The notes under the pieces: generated by a model | Told to the model about the DNA's origin: nothing | Seen by the model: the letters and a program-made list of their open reading frames with translations, nothing else | Database searches by the model: none | NCBI GenBank assembly: GCA_021815245.1 | Contig: JAKAHF010000053.1 | Location: forward strand, 1-8,875 | DNA length: 8,875 nt | Reading direction: 5' to 3' | Source of the DNA: Actinomycetes bacterium | Lineage (GTDB): Bacteria; Actinomycetota; Thermoleophilia; RBG-16-64-13 | Shown here: one piece after another, positions 1 through 5,630 of the stretch | Layout: each line of letters starts with the position of its first letter | How positions within the stretch are numbered: position 1 is the first letter of the stretch | Made by a program: the position numbers and the translations under genes

Positions 1-1
1 G

Positions 2-232
2 GTGAGGCTGGGAGGCAGCGACGACGCGCTGTCGGCCCACCTGGCAGCGGATCCTGAGCGGATCCTGGAACTCGTCACCGAGTACATGCGGTTCGGCCTG
101 ACGGCGGATGCGCTCGACCTGCTCTCGCGCACCTACCCGAGCGGGACGGACGTGGTCGGCGAGCCTGGCGCCGGGGTGAAGAGCGATCAGCGAGTCGATG
201 ACGATGTTCAGCGCGATGATCGCGGCGCATGA
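2..232 (+). CDS. Partial TPR-like (DUF5107-type) protein fragment with aberrant 3' end
   Basis: The frame is open to the left edge, so the apparent GTG at base 2 is probably internal and the true start lies outside the window. About 57 residues read like a real helical repeat: a segment with LAADPERILELVTEYMRFGL followed by a DALDLLSRTYPS stretch and ending in EPGA. From memory this resembles the TPR-rich C-terminal part of DUF5107-type proteins, linked to carbohydrate metabolism; I could not run a search. After EPGA (codon ending at 172) the translation turns into charged low-complexity sequence (VKSDQRVDDDVQRDD) and stops at 232. That tail looks like the antisense shadow of the minus-strand ORF starting at 301. 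The gene therefore seems truncated at about 172-178. Family assignment is moderate; truncation is likely but not proven. Confidence 0.45.
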   Translation: MRLGGSDDALSAHLAADPERILELVTEYMRFGLTADALDLLSRTYPSGTDVVGEPGAGVKSDQRVDDDVQRDDRGA

Positions 233-301
233 GACGAATGCTACCGACTCCTGCCGTCTGGGCCGTCTGCCGCCGACCGCCATCTGCGTGGCGTTCTTCA
301 T
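2..301 (-). CDS. N-terminal fragment of a membrane protein, unknown function, 3' part lost
   Basis: An ATG at 301-299 on the minus strand is preceded by GGAG (complement of 309-312) with a seven-base spacer, a good ribosome binding site. The product begins with an Arg-rich segment (residues 12-16, RRPRR), followed by a hydrophobic stretch at about residues 19-41 that fits one membrane helix (AAIIALNIVIDSLIALH). From about residue 43 (bases 178-170) onward the frame stays open to the left edge, but the sequence becomes Arg/Gln-rich and looks like the complement of the plus-strand TPR-like fragment. I read this as a true 5' end whose remainder is missing. The basic N-terminus followed by a helix suggests the cytoplasmic-side start of a membrane protein or sensor. 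No family was recognised. Confidence 0.4.
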   Translation of the reverse strand, partial: MKNATQMAVGGRRPRRQESVAFVSCAAIIALNIVIDSLIALHPGARLADHVRPARVGAREQVERIRRQAEPHVLGDEFQDPLRIRCQVGRQRVVAASQPH

Positions 302-426
302 GAACCGTCTCCGAGGGGAGTGTGATCGACATCCCGATGGTAGCGTCGAGTGCCGGCGGCTGCGCCGGGCAGGAGGCTCGTTCGAGCCTGGCCGGATGGC
401 CGGTTCGTGGCGAGGTGCGCCGGTCT
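302..426. other. Intergenic segment with small hairpin
   Basis: This stretch lies between the stop of the CDF gene and the start of the truncated minus-strand membrane gene, which would be read next in the same direction. It contains the inverted repeat AGGCTC-GTTC-GAGCCT at 374-389 (six-base arms, four-base loop) and, just beside it, the short direct repeat GGCCGG. No U-tract follows the hairpin on either strand, so it is at best a weak terminator for the CDF transcript. No convincing promoter was seen. Confidence 0.3.
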
Positions 427-1359
427 CTAGGACGAAGGCGACGTCCGCGGGATTTCGCAGGCGCCCGCGCATTCACTGCCCTCGGCCTCGAGCTCGAGCG
501 TCACGTGTCCCACGCCGAACTCATGGTCGAGTATGTGTTTCATTGAAGCGATCACGGCACCGCCCTCTGAGACCGCGGTGTCGACGACCCGCACGTGGGC
601 CGAGAGGGCCAGGTCGCTCGAGGAGATCGACCATATGTGAAGGTCGTGCACGTCTTGGACTCCCGGCACGCCGAGCATCGCCTGCTCCACCTGTGAGAAA
701 TCGAGTCCCTTGGGAGTGCCCTCCATGAGGACGTGTACGGTGCTCCGCACGATCTCGATCGCCTCACGCCCGATGTAGAGCGACACGAGGATAGAAACCA
801 CGGCGTCGGCGTAGTTCCACTTCCAGAGATAGACGATCAGACCGCTGATCATGACGCCGAAGCTCGTGGCGGCGTCGCCGACGAGGTGCAGGAAGGCAGC
901 TCTGAGGTTGAGATCGTGCCCGTGCGAGCGAAGGAGGACCGCGGCGAATGTGTTGACCACGAGTCCGCCCGCCGCAAAGCCCATGACCCAGAGACCCGAC
1001 ACCTCCGGAGGGTCGAACATGCGCCGCACGGCCTCGTACATGATGAACACCGAGATCGCCACCAAGACGGCGGAATTGAACAACGCGACGAGGATCTCCG
1101 CGCGTTTGTAGGCGTAGGTGCGTGTGGGAGTGGCTCCGCGCCGGCCCAGCCGGACCGCCCACAGACTGAGTCCAAGGGCGACCACGTCGCTCAGGTTGTG
1201 CGCGGCATCAGAGAGCAGTCCGAGGCTGTTCGCGACGATGCCGCCGGCCACCTGCGAGAGTGTGATGACAAGGTTGAGCGCCAGACTGAGGATCAGCCGT
1301 GAGTCGGGCGCGCCCGCGGGCAGATGGGCGTGACTGTGACCGTGGTCGTGCCGGTGCAT
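427..1359 (-). CDS. CDF-family cation efflux transporter (CzcD/ZitB-like, probably Zn)
   Basis: Cation diffusion facilitators export divalent metals, usually zinc, from the cytoplasm in exchange for protons. The 310-residue product is normal length for the family. It starts with a His-rich cytoplasmic tail (HRHDHGHSHAH, residues 2-12), then about six membrane helices. The transport-site pairs are visible as HxxxD in helix 2 (H54, D58) and HxxxD in helix 5 (H158, D162), the H/D arrangement of zinc-selecting members. The C-terminal cytoplasmic domain (about 205-295) has the usual ferredoxin-like pattern, including GVQDVHDLHIWSI. The ATG overlaps the stop of the upstream hydrolase gene by one base (TGATG). 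AGGAGG lies 13 bases upstream, rather far, so translation is probably coupled. Whether the gene is metal-inducible cannot be read here; no regulator gene is adjacent. Family call is firm, metal specificity inferred. Confidence 0.93.
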   Translation of the reverse strand: MHRHDHGHSHAHLPAGAPDSRLILSLALNLVITLSQVAGGIVANSLGLLSDAAHNLSDVVALGLSLWAVRLGRRGATPTRTYAYKRAEILVALFNSAVLVAISVFIMYEAVRRMFDPPEVSGLWVMGFAAGGLVVNTFAAVLLRSHGHDLNLRAAFLHLVGDAATSFGVMISGLIVYLWKWNYADAVVSILVSLYIGREAIEIVRSTVHVLMEGTPKGLDFSQVEQAMLGVPGVQDVHDLHIWSISSSDLALSAHVRVVDTAVSEGGAVIASMKHILDHEFGVGHVTLELEAEGSECAGACEIPRTSPSS

Positions 1360-2336
1360 CAGGCGACGACCACCTCCTCTCCGACCTTGAGGGTGCGGAA
1401 GCGATCTCCGAGAGTATCGGCGAAGGCTTCGAGCGTCCAGTCGCAGCTGTCATGGGCCGACAGCGCCACCAGCTTGAGGTCGAGACTCGCCAGAAGCGCC
1501 GCGGCCTCGCGGGCTTCGCGCCGGGTTATGCGCTGCCACGGTAGCTTGCCGTTGCCGACGATGCTCTGCCTGCCTCTGCCGACCCGCGAGCCCGTGACGG
1601 GGAAGTGCAGGCCGCCGACCACGCCATAGAGGTCAACGCCGCTGACAGTCTGTGCGCGCTCCACCAAGCGGGCGAGGGAGGGGTGTCCGCAACCAACGAT
1701 CATGACGACGCCTTTGCCGGCCACGTTGACGAGCATGGCCTGCTCGAGCACCGGCCCCATGAGCCAGATGGCCTTCATGATAGGACCGGTGGTCGCGACC
1801 CCGGGGGCGAGTCGCCGCGGCGCTTCCATCACCCTGACCGATGCCGACGCGTGGGTCATGTCGGTGGGAACGAAGGCCCGCACTCCTTGCAGGTCGACCG
1901 GCTCGCCTGAAAGGGCGAACGTCTTGTCGGCCTGCCGGCGGCTGCCGCCGACATGATCGAGATGGAGGTGTGAGATGAAGATCGAGTCGAGGTCGTCAGG
2001 CGACACACCGAGCAACCGCATATTGCGTAGCAGGGGGGAGGGGTACTCGTTCTTCATGTTGAAGCCCACGTCGAAGAGCACCGTCTCGTCTCCGGCGCGC
2101 ACTAGGTAGGAGACGCCGGGCTCGGTCGCGGCGCCCTGCACCGCCGAGAGCTGTTCGACGAGCGGCAGGATCGTCAGGCGCTCGACCGAATCGAGCTGGG
2201 CGATCGGCATTGGCTTGGCCGCCAGCCACCGGCGCTCGGCCTCTCGCTGCTGCCGCAAGAAGCCGAAGGTGGCGCGCGGACGGGTCAGGCCGGCCAGCGC
2301 CCAGTAGATCGCGTATCTCTTGTCGGTGAGCGACAT
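1359..2336 (-). CDS. Metallo-beta-lactamase-fold hydrolase
   Basis: This 325-residue protein has the MBL-fold zinc motif HLHLDH at residues 123-128, followed by GG. Further likely ligands are H218 in CGHPS (216-220), H244 in GGLHFP and H295 near the C-terminus. The order of motifs (HxHxDH, G-C-x-H, GG-x-H, late His) resembles the COG1237-type MBL hydrolases, annotated in some archaea as a dihydropterin-related synthase; the bacterial substrates are mostly unknown. The first 65 residues form a helical extension (YAIYWALAGLTRPRATFGF) ahead of the fold, possibly a membrane-associating or lid segment. The start at 2336 was chosen over longer in-frame starts because GAGGAG lies seven to eight bases upstream, and because the upstream part of the longer frame is the shadow of tadA. 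The stop overlaps the CDF start (TGATG). The reaction is unknown. Confidence 0.85.
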   Translation of the reverse strand: MSLTDKRYAIYWALAGLTRPRATFGFLRQQREAERRWLAAKPMPIAQLDSVERLTILPLVEQLSAVQGAATEPGVSYLVRAGDETVLFDVGFNMKNEYPSPLLRNMRLLGVSPDDLDSIFISHLHLDHVGGSRRQADKTFALSGEPVDLQGVRAFVPTDMTHASASVRVMEAPRRLAPGVATTGPIMKAIWLMGPVLEQAMLVNVAGKGVVMIVGCGHPSLARLVERAQTVSGVDLYGVVGGLHFPVTGSRVGRGRQSIVGNGKLPWQRITRREAREAAALLASLDLKLVALSAHDSCDWTLEAFADTLGDRFRTLKVGEEVVVA

Positions 2337-2386
2337 GCTGCTTCTCCTCATGCTATCCGGCGGAGTGCCACGTGCCCCGAGGTCAC

Positions 2387-2875
2387 CTATTCTGACGAAT
2401 CGCCATCTCGGCGCGTGGCGAAGAACTCGCGAAGCAATTGCGCACTCTCGCTCGCCATCACGCCCGCCGTGATCTCGGGGTGGTGGTTGAGCGCCGGATG
2501 GTCGGTGATGTTGAAGATCGAACCGGTCGCGCCGGCCTTGGGGTCGTCGGGTCCGTAGACGACCCGCTTGACGCGCGCCAGCACCAGCGCGCCCGCGCAC
2601 ATGGCGCATGGCTCGAGCGTGACGTACACGGTGGCCTCGCGCAGTCGCCATCCGCCAAGGAGGGCAGCCGCGTCGCGCAACACCAGCATCTCGGCGTGGG
2701 CGGTGGGATCGTGCCGCCGTTCGCGCTCGTTGCCCCGACTGGCGACGACCTGGCCGTCGACCACCATCACAGCGCCGACAGGAACCTCGCCCTGCCCGGC
2801 AGCACGCCGCGCCTCGTCGAGGGCCATCGCCATGAAGCGGTAGTCGTCGTTCTGTGGTCGGTCGGGCACGCTCAC
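2387..2875 (-). CDS. tadA: tRNA adenosine-34 deaminase TadA
   Basis: TadA converts the wobble adenosine 34 of tRNA-Arg(ACG) to inosine so that one tRNA reads several Arg codons; it is normally essential in bacteria. The 162-residue product carries the cytidine/deoxycytidylate deaminase zinc motifs: HAE at 60-62 (H60 zinc ligand, E62 proton shuttle) and PCAMC at 89-93 (C90 and C93 zinc ligands). It also has the conserved GEVPVGAV strand at about 29-36 and a NITDHPALNH segment near the C-terminus, typical of TadA. The given GTG start lacks a strong ribosome site. A second GTG two codons on (2869) has AGGTG only three bases upstream, so the exact start is uncertain by two residues. The gene ends 50 bases before the MBL hydrolase on the same strand, possibly one transcript. 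A -10-like TATGAT lies at 2900-2905. Confidence 0.96.
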   Translation of the reverse strand: MSVPDRPQNDDYRFMAMALDEARRAAGQGEVPVGAVMVVDGQVVASRGNERERRHDPTAHAEMLVLRDAAALLGGWRLREATVYVTLEPCAMCAGALVLARVKRVVYGPDDPKAGATGSIFNITDHPALNHHPEITAGVMASESAQLLREFFATRRDGDSSE

Positions 2876-2899
2876 CTCGCAGCCGGTCGAGTCGCTGCA

Positions 2900-2905
2900 A
2901 TCATA
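2900..2905 (-). promoter_or_regulatory. Candidate -10 element for tadA
   Basis: On the minus strand these bases read TATGAT, one change from the consensus TATAAT, about 25 bases before the tadA GTG start. No good -35 hexamer sits 16-18 bases upstream; the nearest candidate is TTCGGT at a 15-base spacing, inside the palindrome at 2915-2927. This would give a short leader of under 20 bases. Confidence 0.35.
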
Positions 2906-2914
2906 CAGGCAGCG

Positions 2915-2927
2915 GTTCGGACCGAAC
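2915..2927. promoter_or_regulatory. Perfect 13-base palindrome GTTCGG-A-CCGAAC upstream of tadA
   Basis: The arms are six-base perfect complements around one central A. The site lies where the -35 region of the candidate tadA promoter would be, so it could be a repressor operator. With a one-base centre it is a poor RNA hairpin and more like a protein-binding site. It abuts the hairpin at 2927-2944. Function is inferred from position only. Confidence 0.35.
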
Positions 2928-2944
2928 GCCGGCTATCGCCGGCG
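2927..2944 (-). terminator. Hairpin CGCCGGC-TATC-GCCGGCG after the small membrane gene
   Basis: A perfect seven-base stem with a four-base loop lies 26 bases beyond the stop of the small minus-strand gene (2971). Position and stability fit a transcription terminator separating that gene from tadA. No run of U follows on the minus strand, only TTCGG, so termination would be weak or factor-assisted. It could also be a palindromic protein site. Confidence 0.35.
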
Positions 2945-2970
2945 CAACGCCCATCAGCCCCATCGCCCGC

Positions 2971-3192
2971 TCAGGCAGCCTGCAGCCTGGTCACCTCGCT
3001 CGTGGTGCCATCGTCGTAGACGATGTGGATGCGGCGAACGGTGTCTTCTTTGATGTCGAGGTAGATGGCCGCTACGCCGTTCTGCGGCGAGCGGAACTCG
3101 ATCTCCTGCCTGACGACGGAGTACCTGCGAAAAGCAACATACGCGATCGCTACGGCGAGCACGATCACGACGGCGATGGTTGTGACGAGCAT
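2971..3192 (-). CDS. Small single-helix membrane protein, unknown function
   Basis: The product is 73 residues from the chosen start. It opens with a hydrophobic helix (LVTTIAVVIVLAVAIAYVAF, about residues 2-21), followed by a basic Arg/Tyr motif and a soluble tail rich in beta-strand-like alternation (IEFRSPQNG, AAIYLDIKEDTVRRIHIVYDDGTTSEV). The tail looks like a compact small domain of about 45 residues. A longer version starting at 3210 exists, but no ribosome site precedes that ATG, whereas AGGAGG sits six bases before the ATG at 3192. The upstream codons KRRG are thus the ribosome binding site itself. The gene is divergent from marR and shares the 3193-3347 region with it. No family was recognised. 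A GC-rich hairpin lies between its stop and tadA. Confidence 0.65.
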   Translation of the reverse strand: MLVTTIAVVIVLAVAIAYVAFRRYSVVRQEIEFRSPQNGVAAIYLDIKEDTVRRIHIVYDDGTTSEVTRLQAA

Positions 3193-3312
3193 CTGACCCC
3201 TCCTCTTCATTTGGTGCAGTGTGCTTCAGAGCATAGCGAGAGCATCGGACAGGAAAACCTAGGGCGGCGACCTCGGCGAGCTTGAAGCCGTCTTCGGTCC
3301 CCGCGAAATACT
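3193..3312. other. Divergent intergenic region, minus-strand upstream part
   Basis: This stretch separates the small membrane gene from the marR promoter. It must carry the minus-strand promoter if the small gene has its own, but I could not pick a clear -10/-35 pair. On the minus strand, about 3320-3240 reads like ordinary coding sequence (a segment with AGTEDGFKLAEVAALGF), though no acceptable complete gene fits. It may be chance or a gene remnant. Confidence 0.3.
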
Positions 3313-3340
3313 TTGCCACTAGATAATAGTTTGGTAGACT
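3313..3340 (+). promoter_or_regulatory. Candidate marR-MFS promoter
   Basis: TTGCCA (3313-3318) and TAGACT (3335-3340) are separated by 16 bases, within the most AT-rich part of the window. Transcription would start near 3347, leaving about a 12-base leader before the ATG at 3360. A perfect TATAAT also occurs at 3344-3349, but it overlaps the alternative start codon at 3348 and lacks a -35 partner. The exact promoter is therefore uncertain. Confidence 0.45.
3318..3330. promoter_or_regulatory. Possible MarR operator ACTA-GATAA-TAGT
   Basis: Perfect four-base arms around a five-base centre lie between the -35 and -10 candidates of the marR promoter. A weaker second dyad (AGTTT-GGT-AGACT, 3328-3340) overlaps it. 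MarR dimers commonly bind AT-rich palindromes of this size in their own promoters, so autorepression is expected, but the assignment rests on position and symmetry alone. Confidence 0.35.
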
Positions 3341-3359
3341 CAATATAATGAAGGAACCG

Positions 3360-3830
3360 ATGGAACAGAACGATCTCGCCGTCAGCTGCACCGATCTCAT
3401 GCGTCGTATCTCCGACCTCACTCGGGTGCCCGACAGTGAGTGGCTCGCTCTCGATATCGGCATGGGCCAGCTCAAGGCCCTCATAGTTCTCAAGGAACAA
3501 GGCCGTCAGACCGTCGGAGGTATGGCCCGCGCGCTCAAAGTCACCGAGCCTTCGGCCAGTCTCTTACTCGACAAGTTGGTGACCCGGGGCCTGGTGGCAC
3601 GCGAGACAGATTCCGAAGATCGCAGGCGCACGTTCGTCGACCTGTCCGAGTCGGGCGACGAGTTGATGACTCGGCTGCGTCGCACCAAGGACGATCACTT
3701 CATAGGCTGGTTGAGCCGCCTGAGCTCCGCCGAACTGCGCGCGCTCGAGCAGGGACTCACCGCGCTACACGCGGCTCTCGTCGGCGATGGCGTTGCCGCC
3801 GAAACCTCGCCCGGGGAGTCTCGGCCGTGA
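3360..3830 (+). CDS. MarR-family transcriptional regulator
   Basis: MarR proteins are dimeric winged-helix regulators that usually repress a neighbouring efflux or stress gene and release DNA when a phenolic or drug-like ligand binds. The 156-residue product is of standard length. It has an N-terminal dimerisation helix, the winged helix-turn-helix at about residues 45-100 (TVGGMARALKVTEPSASLLL as the HTH, then LVTRGLVARETDSEDRR) and the family DxRR wing signature. The C-terminal helices (about 115-146) complete the dimer interface. The start at 3360 was chosen because AAGGA lies four bases upstream; the ATG at 3348 has no ribosome site unless the message is leaderless and would add MKEP. The stop overlaps the MFS start by four bases (GTGA), so the two are cotranscribed and coupled. 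The likely target is its own promoter. Confidence 0.92.
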   Translation: MEQNDLAVSCTDLMRRISDLTRVPDSEWLALDIGMGQLKALIVLKEQGRQTVGGMARALKVTEPSASLLLDKLVTRGLVARETDSEDRRRTFVDLSESGDELMTRLRRTKDDHFIGWLSRLSSAELRALEQGLTALHAALVGDGVAAETSPGESRP

Positions 3831-5458
3831 CCGAACCCGAAACCGCACCCGCTCCTCCACAACGGTGGGCCGACACACTCGATAGGCGCCGTATCGTCCT
3901 GGTGCTCATCAGTCTCATGCTGGGTATGCTGCTCGGTGCCCTCGACGCGACCGTGGTGGGCACCGCGATGCCACGCGTCATCGCCGATCTCAACGGCCTG
4001 CAGCACTACGCTTGGGTCACCACCGGGTACATGCTTGCCTCGGCGGCCTCCATGCCCATCTGGGGCAAGCTGTCGGACGCGTTCGGACGGCGTCGTTTCT
4101 TCGTACTCGGCATGGTGATCTTCGTCATCGGGTCGGCACTCTGTGGCCAGAGCCGTTCGATGATGGAACTCGTCGCGTTTCGCGCCGTGCAAGGACTCGG
4201 AGCCGGCGCCATGCTTCCCATCAACGGCGCCATCATCGGTGACATCTTCCCGCCCGCCACGCGGGCCAAATGGCAGGGCGTCCTCTTCAGCGTGCACGGG
4301 TTCGCTACGATCGTCGGCCCCTTGCTCGGCGGATGGATCACCGACTCCATCGGCTGGCGCTGGACCTTCTACGTCAACCTTCCGGTGGGCGCCATATCGG
4401 TGGCCTTTGCCCTGATCGCCCTCCCGAAGCACGTGCAACGCCGCAAGCACTCTATCGACTATCTGGGCACCACACTTCTCATCATCGCTTCTATGGCGCT
4501 TCTGCTCGGATTCAGTTGGGCAGGCAGCGAGTATCCCTGGACGTCGCCGGTCGTTCTCGGACTGTTGATCTTCTCGGTGGCGACGTGGGCCGTGTTCGTG
4601 ATCTGGGAGTTGCGGGCGGGCGAGCCGGTGGTCAATCCCAGACTGTTCAAGAACAGTTCCTTCACCATCTCGGTCTCGGCGGGCTTCCTGCAGACCGCGG
4701 TGTTGTTCGGCCTGGTGACCTTCTTGCCACTGTTCGTGCAGGGCGTCATGGGGAGAACGGCCACCAATTCGGGCACCGTGCTCATGCCCATGATGCTCAC
4801 CCACGTGGTCGTCAGCGTGGCGGGCGGCTGGCTCATCTCGCGATGGGGCCGCTACAAAGCCATGGTGCTCTCCGGATTCTTGCTCACAACGGTAGGCGCG
4901 TTCCTGCTCACGCGTTTGACGGTGGCGACCGCGTCGATCGCTCTCGTGGGTTTCATGATGCTCATCGGCCTCGGCAACGGTCTGTCGATGGGCCCCTTCA
5001 ACGTGATCGTGCAGAACGAGTATCCGCGCCACCGGCTGGGCGAAGTCACGGCTGCTCTGCAGTTCTTCCGCCAGATCGGTGGCACCGTGGGATTGGCGGT
5101 GTTCGGGAGCATGCTGAACCGCTGGTTCGCGTCGTCACTCACCGCCGCGCTGCCGGGCGAGCTCGGCACCTTGGCCTCCGATCCGGCAACGGCCGGGCAG
5201 ATGGCGAATCCGCAGGTGCTGCTGTCGCAGGATGCCCAGGCGCAGCTTGGCGAACTCTTCACACGCTTCGGCGACCGGGCCGACGGCCTGCTCGCCTCAT
5301 TCACCGAGGCGGTCAGAAGCAGCCTGCAATCGGGACTCACGCGCGTCTTCCTGCTGGTCGCCATCACTGAGGGTATCGCGCTGTTCCTAGTCTTCTTCCT
5401 GCGAGAAGTGCCCCTAAGACGTACCCATGCGGAACCGGCGGTAGAAGAAGCGGCCTAA
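3827..5458 (+). CDS. DHA2-family (EmrB/QacA) MFS drug:proton antiporter, 14 TM
   Basis: The 543-residue product matches the usual length of 14-helix DHA2 exporters, which use the proton gradient to extrude drugs, dyes or other amphipathic compounds. Visible motifs are D1 in helix 1 (LDATVVGTAMP, residues 39-49), motif A between helices 2 and 3 (GKLSDAFGRRR, 80-90) and motif C in helix 5 (GPLLGGW, about residues 164-170). A long hydrophilic loop of some 80 residues before the last helix is typical of the group. The GTG start at 3827 overlaps the marR stop (GTGA) and has GGGGAG eight bases upstream. Longer in-frame starts inside marR are shadows. The repressor-exporter arrangement suggests induction by the exported substrate. 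Substrate is unknown, and no outer-membrane or adaptor (EmrA-like) partner is present, consistent with a single-membrane cell. Confidence 0.93.
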   Translation: MTEPETAPAPPQRWADTLDRRRIVLVLISLMLGMLLGALDATVVGTAMPRVIADLNGLQHYAWVTTGYMLASAASMPIWGKLSDAFGRRRFFVLGMVIFVIGSALCGQSRSMMELVAFRAVQGLGAGAMLPINGAIIGDIFPPATRAKWQGVLFSVHGFATIVGPLLGGWITDSIGWRWTFYVNLPVGAISVAFALIALPKHVQRRKHSIDYLGTTLLIIASMALLLGFSWAGSEYPWTSPVVLGLLIFSVATWAVFVIWELRAGEPVVNPRLFKNSSFTISVSAGFLQTAVLFGLVTFLPLFVQGVMGRTATNSGTVLMPMMLTHVVVSVAGGWLISRWGRYKAMVLSGFLLTTVGAFLLTRLTVATASIALVGFMMLIGLGNGLSMGPFNVIVQNEYPRHRLGEVTAALQFFRQIGGTVGLAVFGSMLNRWFASSLTAALPGELGTLASDPATAGQMANPQVLLSQDAQAQLGELFTRFGDRADGLLASFTEAVRSSLQSGLTRVFLLVAITEGIALFLVFFLREVPLRRTHAEPAVEEAA

Positions 5459-5477
5459 TCCTCCGAAGACCCTTCAA

Positions 5478-5549
5478 GCGGAGTGGGGGGATGCGAGGAG
5501 GGAAGAGTCGCACCTGCGCACCTGGAAGGAGCGCATCCGCCCACTCCGC
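5478..5549. terminator. Long imperfect inverted repeat after the MFS gene
   Basis: The arm 5478-5495 (GCGGAGTGGGGGGATGCG) is complementary to 5532-5549 (CGCATCCGCCCACTCCGC) in 17 of 18 positions, with a 36-base loop. It starts 19 bases after the MFS stop, so it may act as a terminator for that transcript. It lacks a U-tract, and its loop contains the direct repeat GCACCTG (5510-5516 and 5518-5523, the second copy partly overlapping a TGCGCA). It ends just before the -35 element of the next promoter. Such a long arm and loop is unusual for a simple terminator. Confidence 0.5.
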
Positions 5550-5554
5550 CCCTC

Positions 5555-5583
5555 TTGACGCGTGCGCTCCCCGCTGCTAGGTT
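5555..5583 (+). promoter_or_regulatory. Strong candidate sigma-70-type promoter for the zinc-ribbon pair
   Basis: TTGACG at 5555-5560 (five of six consensus bases) is followed after exactly 17 bases by TAGGTT at 5578-5583, which fits the TANNNT form of actinobacterial -10 elements. Transcription would begin near 5590, giving about a 40-base leader before the ATG at 5631. This is the best promoter match in the window and implies that the pair is expressed by the housekeeping polymerase independently of the MFS operon. Confidence 0.6.
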
Positions 5584-5610
5584 GCGGCTGCACGTCACAC
5601 AAACGATCCC

Positions 5611-5625
5611 TATCCCCTGGGGGTA
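5611..5625 (+). promoter_or_regulatory. Hairpin enclosing the ribosome binding site of the zinc-ribbon gene
   Basis: TATCCC (5611-5616) can pair with GGGGTA (5620-5625), including one G-U pair, leaving a three-base loop. The 3' arm contains the GGGGGT ribosome site (5619-5624), six bases before the ATG. In the leader RNA this would partly hide the site and could temper translation. The stem is short, so any effect may be modest. Confidence 0.35.
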
Positions 5626-5630
5626 GCACG

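Noticed and set aside
374..389. AGGCTC-GTTC-GAGCCT hairpin considered as the CDF terminator
   Set aside because: The stem is short and no U-run follows on the minus strand; kept only as a note in the intergenic entry.
733..1302. Long plus-strand ORF across the CDF gene
   Set aside because: It is the antisense shadow of a well-supported CDF gene; the His/Asp/Glu-rich composition is typical of high-GC antisense frames.
2337..2900. N-terminal extension of the MBL hydrolase to 2900, which would give 513 residues
   Set aside because: The extra part lies in the shadow of tadA, is Arg-rich and lacks a ribosome site, while the start at 2336 has GAGGAG at good spacing.
2954..3493. Minus-strand frame containing AGTEDGFKLAEVAALGF upstream of the small membrane gene
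   Set aside because: The short stretch looks coding, but the frame runs out of phase through the small membrane gene and marR on the other strand, with no ribosome site. Chance or an old remnant is more likely.
3695..5032. 445-residue minus-strand ORF opposite marR and the MFS gene
   Set aside because: Composition is dominated by His, Glu, Asp and Arg, as expected for the complement of a hydrophobic membrane protein gene; no family features.
5562..5630. Earlier ATG for the zinc-ribbon gene at 5562
   Set aside because: It falls between the -35 and -10 elements of the candidate promoter, has no ribosome site, and the added residues look unlike a protein N-terminus.
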